Of a stretch of DNA of 64,000 nt, positions 44,087-53,864 are shown piece by piece. Positions within the stretch are counted from its first letter, which is position 1. Each line of letters begins with the position of its first letter. The stretch covers positions 124,001 through 188,000 of the forward strand of contig NZ_JACJON010000057.1 in the NCBI RefSeq assembly GCF_014695585.1, in the 5' to 3' direction. This DNA is from Microcoleus sp. FACHB-831 (GTDB lineage Bacteria > Cyanobacteriota > Cyanobacteriia > Cyanobacteriales > FACHB-T130). Both the position numbers and the translations under genes were made by a program. Below the pieces are notes generated by a model. That model worked only from the letters and a program-made list of their open reading frames with translations, was not told the DNA's origin and did not search any database.

Positions 44087-45853
44087 CTAGCGCAGAATTT
44101 CTTCTAGCTGGTGTTGATTCCAAAGCGAACGGTATAAACCAGCTTGTTGCAGCAAACTGGCGTGAGTTCCAGTCTCTACAATTTCACCAGCATCCATTAC
44201 AAAAATGCGGTCAGCAGTGGCGGCGGCAGATAATTGGTGAGAGATGAAAATAACAGTTTTTGCCTTATTGCCTGCTGAAAGATTTTTCAAAATTGCTGTG
44301 GCTGTTTGATTATCCACGCTAGATAGCGCATCGTCTAAAATCAAAATTGCAGCATCCATCAGCAGTGCCCTAGCGAGAGCAGTACGCTGGCGCTGTCCCC
44401 CAGAAAGCGTAATGCCCCGCTCTCCTACAACCGTGTCGTATTGCTGTGGAAAATTGAGTATTTCTTCGTGAATTTGCGCTTGTTTGGCGGCGGCTTCAAT
44501 TTCTGGCTGTTGGCTTAAAGGATTGCCATAGCGGATGTTATTTTGGATGGTGGTGCTGAACAGAAAACTGTCTTGTGGAACGTAAGCGATCGCGCTCCGC
44601 AAATCCTCTAAGGCAATCTCTGTAATGTCATTACCATCTAAAAAGATACTACCTTTAGGAATATTTAACAGGCGCGGCAAGGCGTTTGCTAAAGTCGATT
44701 TACCAGAGCCAATTGGCCCCACTATCGCCACTGTTTCCCCTGCTTCGATTGTAAAATTAACATCCTTAAGAGCTGGAGTTAGCGACTTTTGACCGTCGCC
44801 TGTGGTGGGATAGGTAAAACTTAAGTGACGAGCCGTTAACTTACCTTTGACCTTTTCTGGAGGAAGGGCGATCGCATCTGGGGTGTCTTTAATCTTTGGT
44901 TCAACAGTTAAAATCGACTCAACACGATCTATACTTACCTCACCACGTTGGTAAGCAGTAATCGTAAAACCTAGTAACGCTGTCGGGAAAACTAGACGTT
45001 CCGAATAGAGAATCAGTGCCAGAAAATCGCCAATAGTAATTTCATTAGCAGCGATCGCACCAGCTCCTGCCCATAACAACACCAGCAAGCTGACATAGGC
45101 TAAACTTTCAACAATTGGAAACAGCGTATTCCGAGTTTTGGCGAGTTTAAGATTTGCCTGTAACAACTTGCGGTTAGAGTCACCGAAGGCGCGGCGTTCG
45201 TTTTCCTCCTGAGCATAGATCTTAATCAAGGCAATGCCGCTCATATCTTCCTGGATTAAGTCGCTCAGGCTGGAGAGTTCCTCTTGCACCTCCAGTTGCT
45301 CGACTCGCAGGCGATTGCTAAACAACTGCACGAAAATGAGCATTAACGGGTAAACCGCGATCGCTAGCAGGCTCAGCCGCACGTTAATTAACAGCATCAC
45401 TGGCAACGTCAATCCGTAGGCAAAAACCGTATTCGCCAGACTCAACACGGCAAACCCCACCAGCCGCCGGATATTTTCCACATCGCTGGTGGCACGGCTA
45501 ATTAAATCCCCCGCCTTATTGTTAGCAAAATACGCAGGCTCCAGACGCAGCAAATGCTCAAAAATCTTTTGCTTGAGGTCAAATTCTACCTGACGACCCG
45601 CCCCAAACAGCAAAATGCGCGACGCCATCCGGATTACCCACATTATCGACGTGAGAACCAGGATTATCAGCACGTAGCGCCATACTTGGTCGAACTGGAA
45701 CGCTTTGCTGAGTTCCTCAATGCTATCCCGAATCAGCAAAGGGATGTAGACGCCCAGTGCATTTACCACAAACAAGGCGATGACGCCCAATGTTACTTCC
45801 CGCCAATGCGGACGCAGATAAGATGACAGTTTTTGCAGCCGCGAGTGAGCCAT
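44087..45853 (-). CDS. ABC exporter (fused membrane and ATPase domains, MsbA/MDR-like)
   Basis: 588 residues. Six membrane helices in the first 310 residues with DLISRATSDVENIRRLVGFAV (type I exporter coupling region), then the ATPase: Walker A VGPIGSGKSTL near residue 377, Q-loop YVPQDSFLFSTTI, signature TLSGGQRQRTALARALL, Walker B AILILDDALSSVD and H-loop FISHQLSAAA. Homo- or heterodimeric exporters of this type move lipids, drugs or peptides. No partner half-transporter is nearby. The Walker A has Ile in place of the usual Asn or Ser, a mild variation. Confidence 0.93.
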   Translation of the reverse strand: MAHSRLQKLSSYLRPHWREVTLGVIALFVVNALGVYIPLLIRDSIEELSKAFQFDQVWRYVLIILVLTSIMWVIRMASRILLFGAGRQVEFDLKQKIFEHLLRLEPAYFANNKAGDLISRATSDVENIRRLVGFAVLSLANTVFAYGLTLPVMLLINVRLSLLAIAVYPLMLIFVQLFSNRLRVEQLEVQEELSSLSDLIQEDMSGIALIKIYAQEENERRAFGDSNRKLLQANLKLAKTRNTLFPIVESLAYVSLLVLLWAGAGAIAANEITIGDFLALILYSERLVFPTALLGFTITAYQRGEVSIDRVESILTVEPKIKDTPDAIALPPEKVKGKLTARHLSFTYPTTGDGQKSLTPALKDVNFTIEAGETVAIVGPIGSGKSTLANALPRLLNIPKGSIFLDGNDITEIALEDLRSAIAYVPQDSFLFSTTIQNNIRYGNPLSQQPEIEAAAKQAQIHEEILNFPQQYDTVVGERGITLSGGQRQRTALARALLMDAAILILDDALSSVDNQTATAILKNLSAGNKAKTVIFISHQLSAAATADRIFVMDAGEIVETGTHASLLQQAGLYRSLWNQHQLEEILR

Positions 45854-46138
45854 GTTGAAACGGTACTAAAGGTTAATTTGTGTTAATCAAAGTGTTGCCA
45901 AGAAACGCACCCTGGAATGAGGGCGTGTTGACTTAAAAAATATTTTTTAGATTCAAGTTTTTTGCGCGTAGATATTATTAGTGCAGCAGTAAACACATCC
46001 TCCTGGGTTATAGAGTTTAGAGTTTGTAGAAAGGGCGATTGTCTTACTTCATCGAGTTAAGGCAATAGTTTTTAGCTTTATCTCGTGCAATTCGCTATTA
46101 GCCAACCGATTGTAGACGAATTTGCCCGATTGCTGCTT

Positions 46139-47170
46139 CTATAACAGGATAGGTGTCAGCCAGCCGCGCAAAAAGTAATAAAGCGAGGCGTAATATTCGT
46201 CAAGAACCCGGCTTGTAAGGAAAAGGGCTTCTGCGGTAGGGATAAACTCAGCAATTTGCAAGCGTCTTCTAGGCGTCGTGCCCAGAAGAGATACAGAGAT
46301 ATTCGGCGAAGGGGAAAGAACCGTAAAGCCCTGGTTGATAAAAGTGAGGGCGGCGCGGCGACTGTGCAAGGGGGCGGAAAGGAGGAAAATGCGGCGCGAG
46401 TTTATATTTTCCTGCTTCAGAATATCTTCAACTGCGATCGCACTACTGCGGAGATCGATAGGGCTGGGTGCAAGCCTAATTTTATTAGGCGGAACGGAAG
46501 TTCTAGCTAGCAGCGTTTGGATGTCATTATTATTGCCGTTGGTTTTGTTGTTGCTAGCTGGATTGAGGTTAGCACTGGCAACACCAGTGACAATTAGTAG
46601 GGGGCGATTTCTTACAGATAACTGTTCCTGGTATAGCGCGATCGCATTAAGCAGGCGATCGCCAGTATCATCAAAAGGGAAATTCGCTTCGCTAGCGAGT
46701 GGCCCCAATATTACAATTGCCGTAACCGTTTTGAATCTTGTCCTTTCCCCTGGCGGACACTCACTTTGACAAACTTCCTGCCGTTGTTGCTCGATTTGCT
46801 GCACTTCCTTTTCTAATTGCCCCACAAGCTGATAGGCCAAAAATGGTGTGCTAGACACCAATAAAACAATTAGTGCAATCAAAACTTGCCACCCTCCAGG
46901 GCTTTTTATCCCTCCATTATCGATAGTTCGGGCTGCAAACAACAAAAGCAAAAGCGAAAACCCCAACGGCTTGAGGGGAAACGAGAAAACATTCCACAAT
47001 GAGTAGACGACTGGATTGTAAGGTCGCAGAAACGCCGCCACCAACAAACCAAACACAATCAAGCCACCAATCCATGTGAAATATTGTCTGGGAATAAATT
47101 GCACCAGCACAAAATAGACAATAGTGCCAATTAGTAGCCAGAGCAGAACGCGGGTTAGGAGTAAAAACAT
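46139..47170 (-). CDS. YdcF/ElyC-like (DUF218) membrane protein
   Basis: 343 residues. Three or four helices in the first 115 residues, then a soluble DUF218 domain: TAIVILGPLASEANFPFDDTGDRLLNAIALYQ, LLIVTGVAS, then SSAIAVEDILKQENINSRRIFLLSAPLHSRRA. The family includes ElyC and SanA, membrane proteins linked to envelope integrity. An Asn-rich NNKTNGNNN insert is unusual. Single gene. Confidence 0.87.
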   Translation of the reverse strand: MFLLLTRVLLWLLIGTIVYFVLVQFIPRQYFTWIGGLIVFGLLVAAFLRPYNPVVYSLWNVFSFPLKPLGFSLLLLLFAARTIDNGGIKSPGGWQVLIALIVLLVSSTPFLAYQLVGQLEKEVQQIEQQRQEVCQSECPPGERTRFKTVTAIVILGPLASEANFPFDDTGDRLLNAIALYQEQLSVRNRPLLIVTGVASANLNPASNNKTNGNNNDIQTLLARTSVPPNKIRLAPSPIDLRSSAIAVEDILKQENINSRRIFLLSAPLHSRRAALTFINQGFTVLSPSPNISVSLLGTTPRRRLQIAEFIPTAEALFLTSRVLDEYYASLYYFLRGWLTPILL

Positions 47171-47254
47171 GGTGGTTAGTGGTTAGCGATCCATAGTTCG
47201 TGGTTCACGGTTCATAGTTCTGGTTAAACGAACAACGAGCAATGAACTACGCTA

Positions 47255-48739
47255 TTAACGGCGTTTTAATTCTGCCCGAATTGCCTGCGTCACCGTTTGA
47301 ATCACTTGGACGCGGGCATACAGTTTGTCATTAGCAGGAATTATCGTCCAAGGAGCGGTATGGGTGTCAGTGCGTTGAATTGCTTGATTTACCGCTTCCT
47401 CGTATAAAGGCCACTTTTCTCGATTTCGCCAATCTTCATCCGTCAGTTTGTAATTTTTAAATGGGTCATTGTGCCTAGCTGTAAACCGTTTGAGCTGTTC
47501 TTCAGGACTGATGTGCAGCCAGAACTTAACCAAAACGTAGCCAGCACTGGTTAGTTGCGCTTCAAATTCGTTAATTTCCTGGTAGGCGCGATGCCATTCA
47601 TTTTCTTCGGCAAAGCCCTCGACGCGCTCGACTAGCACTCGCCCGTACCAACTGCGGTCAAAAATGCCTATTGTTCCAGAAGAAGGCAACCGCCGCCAGA
47701 AGCGCCAGAGGTATTGATGGGATTTTTCTTCATCTGAGGGTGCGGCAAAGCTATTGACCACATAACTGCGAGGATCGAGGGCGTCGGTTAAGCGTTTGAT
47801 GGCTCCACCTTTACCAGCTGCATCCCAGCCTTCAAAGAGAACCAAGACAGGTACGTGATGTTTGTCAATCTTCATTTGCAGCTTACGCAGAACGACTTGT
47901 TCGTTGCGTAGCTGCTTTTTGTACTCGTCAGCAGGCAAGCTTAAATTTAAATTGACTTTAGCTAATAAATTCGGTTCAGCCGAGTTGAGGTGTGGTTGGA
48001 TTGCTGGGGGGGGAACGTGCATTGGTTGGCGGTCTAGTGCTTGCTGTAGCGTGGCGATAGTTTGGGTGAGAACCTTGACTCGCGCCCAGCGCTGACAATT
48101 GCCTTCGACTAAGGTCCAGGGAGCGTAGCTAGTGCTGGTGTGGACGAGCATTTCCTGGGCGATCGCGGCATACTTGTCGTAGTGTTTTTCTTGCTGCCAG
48201 TCTTCGGGACGGACGCGCCATGCTTGGAAGGGGTCATCGCCATATTCTTTGAGGCGGTGTTTTAATTCTTTGCGGCTAATATGAATCCAGAATTTAGCGA
48301 TCGCGCTCCCATCATCCACCATCTGCCGTTCAAAGGCGTTAATTTGCGCCATCACCGTCGGTATTTCAGACTCCTGCACCCGTTCAAACAATCGGTCTTC
48401 TAAGACATGGGTGTACCAACTGTGATAGAAAAACCCCATGCTGCCCCGGACGGGGAGTTTTTGCCAGAACCGCCACAAAAATGGATATTGTTGCTCTTGT
48501 TCGCTGGGCGGCCAAATGGGATGAACCTTAAAGCCTCGCGGGTCCATGTAGTTGACCATTTTTTTGACTAGGGAACCCTTACCCGCTGCTGCCCAACCCT
48601 CTAATACCACAATCGTGGGTAATTTTTTTTCCCAGCAAGCCTTTTGGAGCGATCGCATCTCCCGCATCAGCGCTTCAATCTGGGACTTGTAGGTGCTTTT
48701 TTCGACAGAAAGATTCAAATCTAGATTATTTAGCATCAA
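47255..48739 (-). CDS. pap: Polyphosphate:AMP phosphotransferase (two PPK2 domains)
   Basis: 494 residues with two tandem PPK2 domains, each with a Walker A-like EGWAAAGKGSLVKK (about residue 46) or EGWDAAGKGGAIKR (about residue 304), the lid DRSWY motif in the second domain and FYHSWY in the first, and conserved WRVRPEDW/YKLTDEDWRNREKW. Two-domain PPK2 enzymes use polyphosphate to phosphorylate AMP to ADP. The first domain lacks the DRSWYxR pattern, as expected for the N-terminal, less active half. Confidence 0.93.
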   Translation of the reverse strand: MMLNNLDLNLSVEKSTYKSQIEALMREMRSLQKACWEKKLPTIVVLEGWAAAGKGSLVKKMVNYMDPRGFKVHPIWPPSEQEQQYPFLWRFWQKLPVRGSMGFFYHSWYTHVLEDRLFERVQESEIPTVMAQINAFERQMVDDGSAIAKFWIHISRKELKHRLKEYGDDPFQAWRVRPEDWQQEKHYDKYAAIAQEMLVHTSTSYAPWTLVEGNCQRWARVKVLTQTIATLQQALDRQPMHVPPPAIQPHLNSAEPNLLAKVNLNLSLPADEYKKQLRNEQVVLRKLQMKIDKHHVPVLVLFEGWDAAGKGGAIKRLTDALDPRSYVVNSFAAPSDEEKSHQYLWRFWRRLPSSGTIGIFDRSWYGRVLVERVEGFAEENEWHRAYQEINEFEAQLTSAGYVLVKFWLHISPEEQLKRFTARHNDPFKNYKLTDEDWRNREKWPLYEEAVNQAIQRTDTHTAPWTIIPANDKLYARVQVIQTVTQAIRAELKRR

Positions 48740-48987
48740 TTTAAGCAGTTTGAGTTCTAGCTTCGTTCCTCGGTTGTCCGAGTGCGGAACACATGGATGC
48801 GGTCGTCAGACTCACTATTTAGCCTACCGACAGCAAACGTAAGGACACTTACCCCCCTGCAAACAAGGTGGAGAGGCAATGTGTATATCTTTAGCCTTTG
48901 CCGATATTGTAGTTAATGTAAACGATGTACTTGGCTATAAAAAGCAGCTAGCAAATAGAATGGGCATTGGAGTGAACTGTAGCTTGT

Positions 48988-49317
48988 GTGCGGAGCAGTT
49001 TGGACAAAACCAGCTTGTCAAACAAAGAGTTCAATGGCGTAGAAGCCAAAATAAGTCGCTTAGAGTCAATTGTCGAACAAATCGGAGAGGCGGTACTAGC
49101 TACAACCGAGACAATCGACCGTCTTGCTGACCGAGTGGATGCCCTCACCATTCAAGTGCAAGAACAGGGGCATCAAGTTCAACAGCAGGGATACCAGTTA
49201 TTTGCCTTAAGCGAGGCGGTGCAAACCCTAGCAGACGCCCAGAAGGATGCATTACAACAGACAGCCCAATTAACAGCTGCCTTGCAACGCCTCGTCGGTG
49301 ATGTTGAACAAAGTTAG
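48988..49317 (+). CDS. Small coiled-coil protein, hypothetical
   Basis: About 109 residues from GTG 48988; the start is uncertain. Residues 20-105 form a coiled coil (AKISRLESIVEQIGEAVLATTETIDRLADRVDALTIQVQEQGHQVQQQG...). Short coiled-coil proteins of this kind accompany many cyanobacterial genes, sometimes next to Uma2 or hydrolase genes. No other motif. Confidence 0.6.
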   Translation: MRSSLDKTSLSNKEFNGVEAKISRLESIVEQIGEAVLATTETIDRLADRVDALTIQVQEQGHQVQQQGYQLFALSEAVQTLADAQKDALQQTAQLTAALQRLVGDVEQS

Positions 49318-49577
49318 TAGCGCTAAAAGCGGATGTGCGAAGACCGCGCATCCCTTTCCAAGATTGATGCTTTTGAAGCCGCCTCCTTTTGGCTAGGCGT
49401 TTAATTCCGATCTCGTCCGGAAACAGCCAAGACCTCCTTGAACTGCTGTCAAGAGTGGAAAAATGCGATATTACAACCACAGTGCCAATTGAAGATTTTA
49501 GATTCCATCTTGCGATGAAAGCACTCATCCACCCATCTAAACTTCCAACCATTCCTCAAGCTACCAGGAGCTAGTTA

Positions 49578-50018
49578 ATGCATTTTCTTCGACGGCATGC
49601 GATCGTTCTTCCCCTGTCTGCCGCTATCAGTTTCTTAATCGTTAGTTGCGGCGAAAGCAAAGTTTCCCAGTGTAAAAACATTATCAACGTAGCCAATCAA
49701 GCCGTCGAGGATTCCAAAACATTCACGAACGGCGGACAGAAGACCGACCCTAACACCATGCTCAAGGCAGCTGATGCTATGGATAAGGCAGCTAAAGATA
49801 TGGAAACGGTCAAAGTACAGGACGAAAAGCTCAAAGAGCATCAAACTGGTTTTATCAAGATGTATCGAGATACAAGCCAAGCGATGCGGACATTTGTGGC
49901 AGCTTATCAGAAGAAAGACCGTCCTGCGACTGATACGGCGCTAAAAAGATTGCAACAAGCTACTAGCCCAGAAAAAACATTAGTGAGCCAGATTAATACT
50001 TACTGTGCTAGCAAATAA
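49578..50018 (+). CDS. Lipoprotein, hypothetical
   Basis: 146 residues. Signal peptide with a lipobox (LIVSCGES, lipidated Cys at about residue 24). The mature part is helical and Lys/Ala/Thr-rich (AADAMDKAAKDMETVKVQDEKLKEHQ...) with two Cys, one early (SQCKN) and one near the end (NTYCASK). Probably a membrane-tethered helical bundle in the periplasm or outer membrane. Family not recognised. Confidence 0.82.
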   Translation: MHFLRRHAIVLPLSAAISFLIVSCGESKVSQCKNIINVANQAVEDSKTFTNGGQKTDPNTMLKAADAMDKAAKDMETVKVQDEKLKEHQTGFIKMYRDTSQAMRTFVAAYQKKDRPATDTALKRLQQATSPEKTLVSQINTYCASK

Positions 50019-50413
50019 AAAGCTGGACGCGGGAGAGGGGGAGACGTAACTCAAAGCTAATTTTTTTGTTTTTAAGTTTCTCTTTCTTTCTCGTATTTTT
50101 ACCAAAATTCGGTTTTGGTGTTATTTGTAAAAAGCAATTTGTAGCTATAAATTCTCAATATGTTTTTACTATAAAATTAGTGGTTGTGCGCTATAAAAAG
50201 GCTGTTAATTACCAAGGTAAAAGAGCGAAATATTAGTAATGAGAGGATGCTTCAATATTGAAGCATCCAACAAGCAAGACTCCACAAACCACATAAAATG
50301 AGCTTAATCCTCGCGGCAAATGGATACCTGCGATCGTTGGTGTGAGGGAATAGGGCTTTTACAGTGAAAGCGGCTGTAGCAATCGATTTAAAGAGCGATC
50401 GCAATATTACTAA
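50019..50413. other. Intergenic region with one palindrome
   Basis: 395 bases. The only strong signal is the perfect 24-base palindrome 50245-50268 (GGATGCTTCAAT and its complement). HIP1-like sites occur near 50396. No gene seen. Confidence 0.5.
50245..50268. repeat. Perfect 24-base palindrome
   Basis: GGATGCTTCAATATTGAAGCATCC without a loop base, in the gap after the lipoprotein gene. Terminator, dimer-binding site or repeat remnant. Confidence 0.6.
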
Positions 50414-50647
50414 TTTCTCAAATCTGCGGCTGGTACGATTCGCCTAAAACTGTGGATACAGGGCCTACAGTACCTAAAGTTTTCCTCAACGCCTGATGGG
50501 TGGAATAGTGCTAATGGGGATGAACCATTAGAGGCGGTTGAGCATTTCTTGAAAAATATTTACGAATTACCAGGATCGCGCAGTTGGACTGCCAGAATTG
50601 TAGCTGTCACGCAGATGTGCGTTTCTAATACTCCTGTGGAGTCCTAA
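50414..50647 (+). pseudogene. Gene remnant of unknown family
   Basis: An open frame of 77 codons with protein-like composition (FSSTPDGWNSANGDEPLEA and VEHFLKNIYELPGSRSWTA) and no ATG or GTG start; it ends at the TAA at 50645. A second frame over the same bases (ISQICGWYDSPKTVDTGP) also looks protein-like, which suggests a frameshifted or truncated gene. I cannot name it. It ends five bases before the SPFH gene. Confidence 0.4.
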
Positions 50648-50652
50648 CAACT

Positions 50653-51636
50653 ATGTCTTTTAAAAGTCCTGACATACCTCCTTCCGCGAAAAGCGATCGC
50701 TCTGCAAAGTTTGCCATGCCAACTTCTAAGCAGCCAGCTTTTCTAGCTGGAGTAAGCTTATTGGCACTAATTGTTGGTTTGTTACTTATAAAAACCGTGT
50801 GGCGCACCATTCGGCCTGGGTATGTGGGAATTGTATTCGATAAAGCCTCCCATAAGGTAACAACCAACGCTTTAGAGCCTGGGTGGGCTTTTATTAACCC
50901 CCTATCCCAGGATATTCAAGAGTATCCCATCACCATTCAAACCTACTCTATGGTGCAAAAAGGTATTGAAGGCCAAGTTGACGGAGATGACTCGATAAAA
51001 GTGCAAAGCAGCGAAGGCCAACAGCTAAATCTAGACGTAGTAATTCAGTATCAGGTGCAACGGCAAGAAGCCAACCAGCTTTACCAAGATTGGGGAGGCG
51101 CACCCATTGAAACAGTCGAAGATAGGGTAGTGCGACAGTATACGCGGAGTCAAGTGCCCATCATAGTAGCTCAACATGGGTGGGAAGAAATCACCGCTAG
51201 CAAGCGCGGTCAGATTGCCACAGATATTTCTAATCAACTGCAAGAAGAATTTAAAAAGCGCCATCTAGAACTCATCTCTTTCGGAATTCGCGAAGTCCAT
51301 CTGCCACCCGCTTTGCAAACAGCCCTAGATTCTAAAATTCAGGCACAACAGGCAGCAGAGCAACAAAGCTACGCTCTGAAACAAGCTCAAATCAAAGCCC
51401 AGCAAGCCAAAGTGGAAGCACAGGGAGAAGCCGAAGCCACCAAAGCGAGAGCGAGGGGACAAGCCGAAGCCAACCAACTGCTATCGCGTAGCATCACGCC
51501 CGATCTGATTCGTTACGAACAACTACAGAAGTGGGATGGTAAACTGCCCGTGTTCACCGGGGGGGGAGTTATTCCTATGATCGGTGCTGCCGATTTACTC
51601 ATGGGGAACGCCCAACCCAAGCAAAGCAAACCTTAA
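50653..51636 (+). CDS. SPFH/prohibitin-family membrane protein
   Basis: 327 residues. One membrane helix (about 28-48), then the SPFH domain (RTIRPGYVGIVFDKASHKVTTNALEPGWAFINPL ... VIQYQV) and a long Ala/Gln/Glu-rich coiled coil (IQAQQAAEQQSYALKQAQIKAQQAKVEAQGEAEATKARARGQAEA) typical of prohibitins. These proteins form large membrane-bound rings or cages and help membrane-protein quality control. A C-terminal Gly-rich FTGGGVIPMIG follows. ATG 50653 lies soon after GTGGAGTCC. Confidence 0.92.
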   Translation: MSFKSPDIPPSAKSDRSAKFAMPTSKQPAFLAGVSLLALIVGLLLIKTVWRTIRPGYVGIVFDKASHKVTTNALEPGWAFINPLSQDIQEYPITIQTYSMVQKGIEGQVDGDDSIKVQSSEGQQLNLDVVIQYQVQRQEANQLYQDWGGAPIETVEDRVVRQYTRSQVPIIVAQHGWEEITASKRGQIATDISNQLQEEFKKRHLELISFGIREVHLPPALQTALDSKIQAQQAAEQQSYALKQAQIKAQQAKVEAQGEAEATKARARGQAEANQLLSRSITPDLIRYEQLQKWDGKLPVFTGGGVIPMIGAADLLMGNAQPKQSKP

Positions 51637-51678
51637 CGATTTTAAGATTTTGGCTCATTTATCAAAGCTATGGGGGTG

Positions 51679-51728
51679 GATTTTAGATTCAATCTAAAAT
51701 CTAAAATCTAAAATCTAAAATCTAAAAC
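51679..51728. repeat. ATCTAAA tandem repeat
   Basis: TTTTAGATTCAATCTAAAA hairpin followed by four or five copies of ATCTAAA, ending at the ATG of the glycosyltransferase gene. It takes the place of a normal ribosome site, so translation start control is unclear. Confidence 0.75.
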
Positions 51729-52880
51729 ATGAAATTCGCCCTCGTGCATGAATGGCTAACGCCAAAGGCCACTGGTGGTTCAGAACTTGTTGTGCGGGAA
51801 ATTTTGAAGCATATTGATGCCGATCTTTATGCCCTGATTGACTTTGAATCCACAAATCCCGACAGCTACTTATTCAATCGCCCCATAGTTTCGACATTTC
51901 TGCAACATTTTCCTGGTTCCCGCAACGGGGTGCAAAAATATTTGCCTTTGTTGCCCATAGCGATCGAACAGCTGGACTTACGAGGATATGACGTAATTCT
52001 TAGTTCTTCCCACGCTGTAGCCAAGGGAGTTATTACTAGCCCACAACAACTGCACGTATGCTACTGTCACACGCCCATGCGCTACGCCTGGGATCTCACT
52101 TTTGATTACTTGGCAAGTAGCAAAGCCGGACGCGGGTTCCCCGGCATCCTGACGCGGTATCTGCTACATCAGATGCGCCAGTGGGATGTCCTGTCGGCCA
52201 ATCGAGTTGATTACTTTGTTGCTAACTCCCAACACACCGCGAGACGCATCTGGCGCTGCTATCGGCGAGAAGCAGAAGTCATCTATCCGCCAGTGAATAT
52301 CGAGCGGTTTGCCTTTGTGCCCCAAAAAGAAGATTTTTACCTAACCGTTTCCCGGCTCGTTAGTTACAAACAAGTATCTTTAATTGTTCAAGCTTTTAAT
52401 CAGTTGGGGCGTAGTCTAGTGGTAATCGGTACTGGCCCGGAGCTAAAACTACTCCGTCAAATAGCCAAGCCGAACGTCCAAGTGCTGGGACCCCAACCAG
52501 ATAGAGTGGTGGAGGAGTATATGTCCAAGGCGAAAGCGTTTGTATACGCAGCCTGTGAAGATTTTGGTATGGCTTTGGTGGAAGCCCAAGCCTGTGGAAC
52601 GCCCGCGATCGCCTATGGCGCTGGTGGGGCACTAGAAACAGTCCGGGATATTCGCCAACACCCGGAGGCAGGAACTGGCTTATTTTTCGCCGTTCAGAGG
52701 CCAGAGGCTTTAATAGAAGCCGTAGAAACCTTTGAAGCGTCGTCAGGGTCTTTTAATCCCGAAATAGCCCGACTTAACGCCGCTCAGTTTGCGCCAGATA
52801 TCTTTAAGAATCGCTACCTAGCATTCCTAGAGCGCTGTTATCAGGAATTTTATTCCGCTAAGAGCTTACCTAAAATCTAG
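51729..52880 (+). CDS. Family 4 glycosyltransferase
   Basis: 383 residues. GT-B fold: N-terminal FALVHEWLTPKATGGSELVVREIL, the C-terminal nucleotide-sugar site with VSRLVSYKQVSLIVQAF, VIGTGPELKLL, and AFVYAACEDFGMALVEAQACGTPAIAYGAGGALE (the EX7E-type motif). Likely adds mannose or a similar sugar in surface polysaccharide synthesis. First gene of a run with the priming transferase, gmd and fcl. Confidence 0.92.
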   Translation: MKFALVHEWLTPKATGGSELVVREILKHIDADLYALIDFESTNPDSYLFNRPIVSTFLQHFPGSRNGVQKYLPLLPIAIEQLDLRGYDVILSSSHAVAKGVITSPQQLHVCYCHTPMRYAWDLTFDYLASSKAGRGFPGILTRYLLHQMRQWDVLSANRVDYFVANSQHTARRIWRCYRREAEVIYPPVNIERFAFVPQKEDFYLTVSRLVSYKQVSLIVQAFNQLGRSLVVIGTGPELKLLRQIAKPNVQVLGPQPDRVVEEYMSKAKAFVYAACEDFGMALVEAQACGTPAIAYGAGGALETVRDIRQHPEAGTGLFFAVQRPEALIEAVETFEASSGSFNPEIARLNAAQFAPDIFKNRYLAFLERCYQEFYSAKSLPKI

Positions 52881-52961
52881 ATTGCTTGGTGGCGAATTCG
52901 CCATCTTCAGCGTCGTGTGGCTTTATGATCGGGACTGTGTGGTGTGAATTGAAGGAGTAAA

Positions 52962-53693
52962 ATGACTGCCGATAGCCAACTCCTCTCCGGAAAGGTGTTA
53001 AGGGCATTCGTAAAGCGGGGGTTCCAACCCTTCGCTCCGCGAGGCAGAAACGGAGTTCTGCCGTCTTATAGTCTAGATGGATATTTCGTTAAGCGGCTGT
53101 TTGATGTCTTGTTTTCGTTATCAGTTCTGATTCTGTTTTCGCCGCTTTACCTGTTGCTGGCAATACTTATTGCCATCAGTTCATCAGGCCCCATTTTTTA
53201 TGTTCAGGAGCGCGTGGGGCGTAATCATAAGCCTTTTGGCTGCATCAAATTTAGAACCATGTTCTCAAACGCAGATGACGTGTTGATGGAAATGATGGAA
53301 ACATCACCTCATCTGCGTCAGGAATTTGAAGACAATTTCAAGCTCAAAGAAGATCCTCGGATTACTGCCATTGGCAAGTTTCTCCGGGTTACTAGCCTTG
53401 ACGAATTTCCCCAGTTCTGGAACGTTTTGAAAGGTGATATGAGCGTTGTCGGCCCGCGCCCTTTAGTCCCCGAGGAATTACCAAAATACGGAAGTCACAT
53501 TGACAAGGTTTTGACAATTAAGCCTGGAATCACGGGGCTGTGGCAAGTTTCCGGACGCAATGACATCCCCTATAATCGTCGCATCCAGATGGACGTATAC
53601 TATGTCAACTTCCACAATTTCTGGCTGGATTTGTGGCTGGTTGTCAAAACAATTGGGGTGGTTCTCGCTCCTAAAAACAATGGTGCATACTAA
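52962..53693 (+). CDS. Priming sugar-phosphate transferase for exopolysaccharide
   Basis: 243 residues. The bacterial sugar-transferase domain (WcaJ/RfbP C-terminal type): KRLFDVLFSLSVLILFSPLYLLLAILI membrane hairpin, FYVQERVGRNHKPFGCIKFRTM, then EDPRITAIGKFLRVTSLDEFPQFWNVLKGDMSVVGPRPLVPEEL and KPGITGLWQVSGRNDIPYNRR. It moves a sugar-1-phosphate from a UDP-sugar to undecaprenyl phosphate at the inner membrane. The N-terminal multi-helix part of full WcaJ is absent, as in short members. Confidence 0.94.
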   Translation: MTADSQLLSGKVLRAFVKRGFQPFAPRGRNGVLPSYSLDGYFVKRLFDVLFSLSVLILFSPLYLLLAILIAISSSGPIFYVQERVGRNHKPFGCIKFRTMFSNADDVLMEMMETSPHLRQEFEDNFKLKEDPRITAIGKFLRVTSLDEFPQFWNVLKGDMSVVGPRPLVPEELPKYGSHIDKVLTIKPGITGLWQVSGRNDIPYNRRIQMDVYYVNFHNFWLDLWLVVKTIGVVLAPKNNGAY

Positions 53694-53766
53694 GCGCTCT
53701 TTACGGAGATTAAACAGTTCTTTAACACTGGAAGGCAAATTATAGGTTAACGTAAAGAGTAATTCG

Positions 53767-53819
53767 CATTGGCCAACTCTTTGCGCTCTATTAGAGCGCG
53801 TTAATATTGTTGGCCAATG
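53767..53819. repeat. Nested hairpin before gmd
   Basis: Outer arms CATTGGCCAAC (53767-53777) and GTTGGCCAATG (53809-53819); inner arms GCGCTCT (53783-53789) and AGAGCGC (53793-53799). It lies in the gap between the priming transferase and gmd. Could end the first transcript or be a protein-binding site for the second. Confidence 0.65.
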
Positions 53820-53864
53820 TTGTCCCCTGCCCATTTTGTTACAGGCTATCGGGAATATTCGACA

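Noticed and set aside
49389-49574. Plus-strand open frame of 61 codons before the lipoprotein gene
   Set aside because: No good start, ribosome site or recognisable composition. It may be chance.
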